Assembly (NCBI GenBank): GCA_004213025.1
Contig: SHBC01000041.1
Span: 1-8,618 of the forward strand
Direction: 5' to 3'
Origin: SAR116 cluster bacterium
GTDB taxonomy: Bacteria > Pseudomonadota > Alphaproteobacteria > Puniceispirillales > Puniceispirillaceae
Length of the DNA: 8,618 nucleotides
Shown: one piece after another, positions 5,721 through 8,618 of the stretch
Numbering within the stretch: the stretch's first letter is position 1
How the letters are laid out: every line of letters starts with the position of its first letter
Notes under the pieces: model-generated
Databases searched by the model: none
What the model was told of the DNA's origin: nothing
What the model saw: only the letters and a program-made list of their open reading frames with translations
Position numbers and translations under genes: made by a program

Positions 5721-8372
5721 ATGCAGACCGATAAATTCACCGCCCTTGTCCGCAATGCGGTTATGGCCGCGCAGAATGACGCGCTGGCCGCGAACCATCA
5801 GAAAATCACCGCGATGCATCTGCTTCGTGCGCTGCTGTCCGATGACAATGTCACCGTTCGTAGCCTGATCGGCCGCGCCGGCGGTGATCTTGGCGCGCTG
5901 GAGGCGGGGCTCGACAAATCCATTGCCGCCATCCCGGCGGTGACGGGAAGCGGGGCCGACCAGCTGCAGCTGGATATCGATCTGGCGCGGGTCCTGCAGC
6001 AGGCCGAGAGCGAATCAAAAACACTTGGCGACAGTTTCCTGGCGGTTGATGCGCTGTTGCTGGCGATGGCGCGGAGCAAGGGTGAGATTGGCCGGATCAT
6101 AGCCGGTGCCGGGATTGACGCTGGCCGCCTCACCGCCGCCATCACCGACATGCGCAAGGGACGTACCGCCGACAGCGACGCCGCCGAAGACAGCTATGAG
6201 GCGCTGTCGAAATTCACCACCGATGTCACAGACGCGGCGCGGCGCGGCAAGCTCGACCCGGTGATCGGCCGCGAGGCCGAGGTGCGCCGGACAATCCAGA
6301 TTCTGGCCCGCCGGACAAAGAACAACCCGGTGCTGATCGGCCAGCCGGGCGTTGGCAAGACCGCCATTGCCGAGGGGCTGGCGCAGCGGATCGTCAATGG
6401 TGATGTGCCGCAGGCGCTTGCTGACAAGGCGCTGCTGTCGCTTGATATGGGGGCGCTTGTCGCCGGCGCGAAATATCGTGGTGAGTTCGAGGAGCGGTTG
6501 AAATCCGTCCTCAAGGAGGTGCAGGCGCGCGATGGCGAGGTGATCCTGTTCATCGACGAGATGCACCAGCTTGTCGGTGCCGGCAAGAGTGACGGCGCGA
6601 TGGATGCCTCGAACCTGTTGAAGCCGGCGCTGGCGCGCGGCGAATTGCGCTGTATCGGCGCCACGACGCTTGATGAATACCGGCAATATGTCGAAAAGGA
6701 CGCGGCGCTGACGCGGCGCTTCCAGCCTGTTTTCGTCGATGAACCGACGGTCGAGGACACGATTTTCGTGCTTCGCGGCCTGAAGGAGAAATACGAGCTT
6801 CATCACGGCGTGCGGATTACCGATGACGCGCTGATCGCGGCGGCAAGGCTGTCGCATCGCTATATTTCCGAACGCTTTCTTCCCGACAAGGCCATCGACG
6901 TCATGGATGAGGCGGCAAGCCATCTGCGGATCCAGTCCGACAGCAAGCCGGCCGAGCTCGACGCCACCGACCGTGCCATCATCCAGCTGAAGATCGAACA
7001 GGCGGCGCTGCAGAAGGAAAGCCAGGCAGCATCGAAGAAACGGCTCGACGCCATCGCTGTCGAGCTTGAAGCTCTTGAAGAGAAATCCGCCGCCCTGACC
7101 GCAGAGTGGGATGATGTGAAGACCCAGATGGCCGAGGTCGGCCGCCTGCAGCAGGATCAGGAGGAAGCGCGCCATCGGCTTGAAGTGGCGCAGCGCGAAG
7201 GCCGGCTCGAAGAAGCAGCGGAACTTGCCTATTCGCGCATTCCGGCGATCGAGCAGGAACTGGCCGCGGCAAAGGTCGCCGTGTCACAATCCGACATGGT
7301 CGATGAAGAGGTCACCGCCGCCCAGATCGCCGCCGCGATCAGCAGCTGGACCGGCATCCCGGTCGACAAGATGCTGGAGGGTGAACGTGAGAAGCTGCTG
7401 GCCATGGAGGCCGAGATCGGCCGCCGCATCATCGGCCAGGAAGAGGCCGTCAGCGCCGTCGCCAACGCCACCCGCCGTTCGCGTGCCGGCCTGTCCGACC
7501 CGCACCAGCCGATGGGAAGCTTCCTGATGCTGGGGCCAACCGGTGTTGGCAAGACCGAGATGGCAAAGGCGCTTGCCGCCTTCCTGTTCGACAAGGATGA
7601 CGCGGTACTGCGCATCGACATGTCGGAATATATGGAGAAACATTCGGTCGCGCGGATGATCGGCGCGCCGCCGGGCTATGTCGGCTATGAGGAGGGCGGC
7701 AGCCTGACCGAGGCGGTCCGCCGCCGGCCCTATCAGGTGGTGCTGTTCGACGAGATCGAGAAGGCGCATCCCGACATCTTCAACATCCTGCTGCAGGTTC
7801 TGGATGAGGGTCACCTGACCGATGGCCAGGGACGGCGGGTCGACTTTGCCAACACCATCATCCTGTTGACCTCGAATATCGGGGCCGACCACCTGCTGGC
7901 GCTTGGTGATGACGAGGACAGCGATGTCGCCCGTGACCAGGTGATGGCCGATGTGCAATCAACCTTCCGGCCGGAATTCCTGAACAGGCTTGACGAGGTG
8001 TTGCTGTTCCACCGGCTGTCGCCGCACCATATGGGGGCGATTGTCAGCATTCAGTTCGCACGGCTGCAGGCCCGCCTCGCCGAACGCGGGGTGACGTTGC
8101 GGCTTGATGATGACGCAGCGGCGTGGCTTGCGACCCGCGGCTATGACCCGCAATTCGGTGCCCGCCCGCTACAGCGGGTGATCCAGAACGCGGTGCAGAA
8201 TCCGCTTGCCGAGGCGCTTCTGGAAGGCCGGTTCGGTGACGGTGACCTTGTCGAGGTGCGGCTTGACCCGGCGGGTGACGGGCTGATCTTCGGCTTTGCC
8301 TCGCCGGATGAGGGCGGCCAGGCCAAGGGCGCGCTGACCGACAACGCCGCCGACGCGGCCGGCCGGGCTTAG
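5721..8372 (+). CDS. clpB: ClpB, ATP-dependent protein disaggregase (Hsp100)
   Basis: ClpB is a cytosolic hexameric AAA+ machine that works with DnaK to pull proteins out of aggregates after heat stress. The 883-residue product has every expected part: the N-terminal Clp repeat domain (about 1-145); NBD1 with Walker A GQPGVGKT (207-214), pore tyrosine Y252 in KYRG, Walker B LFIDE (D279, E280) and arginine fingers R332/R333; the coiled-coil M domain (about 410-525) that separates ClpB from ClpA and ClpC; and NBD2 with GPTGVGKT (605-612), pore tyrosine Y653 in GYVGY, Walker B D677/E678 and sensor-2 GAR (813-815). It has a polar, Ala/Gly-rich tail of roughly 25 residues beyond the usual C-terminus. 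The ATG at 5721 has AAGGAG six bases upstream. It is preceded by an RpoH-type promoter and appears to be transcribed alone. No clear terminator follows. Confidence 0.98.
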   Translation: MQTDKFTALVRNAVMAAQNDALAANHQKITAMHLLRALLSDDNVTVRSLIGRAGGDLGALEAGLDKSIAAIPAVTGSGADQLQLDIDLARVLQQAESESKTLGDSFLAVDALLLAMARSKGEIGRIIAGAGIDAGRLTAAITDMRKGRTADSDAAEDSYEALSKFTTDVTDAARRGKLDPVIGREAEVRRTIQILARRTKNNPVLIGQPGVGKTAIAEGLAQRIVNGDVPQALADKALLSLDMGALVAGAKYRGEFEERLKSVLKEVQARDGEVILFIDEMHQLVGAGKSDGAMDASNLLKPALARGELRCIGATTLDEYRQYVEKDAALTRRFQPVFVDEPTVEDTIFVLRGLKEKYELHHGVRITDDALIAAARLSHRYISERFLPDKAIDVMDEAASHLRIQSDSKPAELDATDRAIIQLKIEQAALQKESQAASKKRLDAIAVELEALEEKSAALTAEWDDVKTQMAEVGRLQQDQEEARHRLEVAQREGRLEEAAELAYSRIPAIEQELAAAKVAVSQSDMVDEEVTAAQIAAAISSWTGIPVDKMLEGEREKLLAMEAEIGRRIIGQEEAVSAVANATRRSRAGLSDPHQPMGSFLMLGPTGVGKTEMAKALAAFLFDKDDAVLRIDMSEYMEKHSVARMIGAPPGYVGYEEGGSLTEAVRRRPYQVVLFDEIEKAHPDIFNILLQVLDEGHLTDGQGRRVDFANTIILLTSNIGADHLLALGDDEDSDVARDQVMADVQSTFRPEFLNRLDEVLLFHRLSPHHMGAIVSIQFARLQARLAERGVTLRLDDDAAAWLATRGYDPQFGARPLQRVIQNAVQNPLAEALLEGRFGDGDLVEVRLDPAGDGLIFGFASPDEGGQAKGALTDNAADAAGRA

Positions 8373-8377
8373 GGGAC

Positions 8378-8406
8378 TTGAATGCGGGCTTGCCTCGAAA
8401 TGTAAA
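8378..8406 (+). promoter_or_regulatory. candidate promoter for the right-edge reading frame
   Basis: TTGAAT (8378-8383) and TGTAAA (8401-8406) are spaced by 17 bases, each matching the sigma70 consensus at four of six positions, just after the clpB stop. Transcription would begin near 8413, about 60 bases before the ATG at 8474. The hexamers are modest, so this could be chance in a more AT-rich stretch. Confidence 0.3.
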
Positions 8407-8473
8407 TCCAATGTCTTCTGCCATCTGCTGACTGCATCAAGCCAAACTTTCGTGGTCGGCGACATGGAAGACA

Positions 8474-8618
8474 ATGAAGCCAAGCGATCTCGAAGAGTTC
8501 GCGGACGCGCTGAAAGAACAGTTTTCATTACCCGGTACAGCCTCCGACGAAGACCAACTGAAACAGCATGTGCCGAAATTGATGGATGCGGCAGCTGCTG
8601 AGTATGGATTGGCTTTTG
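8474..8618 (+). CDS. partial reading frame at right edge, function unknown
   Basis: An open frame begins at ATG 8474 and runs off the window after 48 codons. GGAAG lies three bases upstream, rather close, and an in-frame stop at 8429-8431 excludes a much longer N-terminus. The protein starts MKPSDLEEFADALKEQFSLP and continues with DEDQLKQHVPKLMDAAA, a soluble, acidic, helical beginning. The EDQLK...P..L pattern reminds me of the N-termini of some large DNA-methylase or restriction proteins, but that impression is weak and I do not assign a function. The codons include TTA, TTG and many A/T-ending ones, unlike clpB. By my count the last 218 bases are 50% GC, against roughly 60% in the neighbours, which fits transferred DNA. 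It could still prove to be a chance frame. Confidence 0.5.
   Translation, partial: MKPSDLEEFADALKEQFSLPGTASDEDQLKQHVPKLMDAAAAEYGLAF

Noticed and set aside
5405..5755. N-terminal extension of the MFS frame up to 5755
   Set aside because: The extension would run through the clpB promoter and into the clpB start, and its residues are unlike an MFS N-terminus. The ATG at 5404 gives a normal length.
6015..7175. Minus-strand frame of 386 codons inside clpB
   Set aside because: Long antisense frames are common in GC-rich genes; this one has no recognisable domain, while clpB is complete on the other strand.
8464..8601. Alternative plus-strand frame from ATG 8464
   Set aside because: It closes after about 45 codons and is Arg-rich with no family look; the frame from 8474 stays open and has a more protein-like composition.

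Overview
The window looks like ordinary chromosomal DNA from a fairly GC-rich alphaproteobacterium. The best lineage marker is a DUF1013/TrcR-type cell-cycle regulator, a family essentially restricted to Alphaproteobacteria. The RpoH-type promoter ahead of clpB and the DUF465-purE-purK order agree with that. I cannot name a genus from sequence alone.

Left arm (1-2236, all minus strand): trcR, then a small DUF465/YdcH-type gene, purE and purK. purK runs off the left edge. purE and purK share an ATGA stop/start overlap, and together they carry out the two-step carboxylation of AIR in purine synthesis. A divergent control region (2237-2415) holds a good sigma70-like promoter for trcR with a 14-bp perfect palindrome over its -35 box. 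A small DUF1192 gene reads rightward from this region.

Middle (2599-5404): the DUF1192 gene ends in a decaying 12-bp tandem repeat that includes its own stop codon, and it meets ygfZ tail to tail. ygfZ is the last gene of a tight leftward operon: MFS transporter, then an unrecognised exported six-cysteine protein, then the folate-dependent Fe-S protein YgfZ. Both junctions in this operon are ATGA overlaps.

Right arm (5405-8618): a 316-bp divergent intergenic region carries a convincing heat-shock (RpoH-like) promoter and a potentially structured leader of about 175 nt. It leads into a complete clpB (883 aa), the ATP-driven disaggregase. After clpB the GC content falls from about 60% to about 50%. 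A further rightward reading frame begins at 8474 and is cut off by the window edge. This may be the border of an accessory segment, but too little is visible to say.

I found no tRNA, rRNA, CRISPR array, insertion sequence or clear rho-independent terminator. The most interesting items are the unknown exported protein coupled to ygfZ, the clpB leader, the trcR palindrome and the composition change at the right edge.
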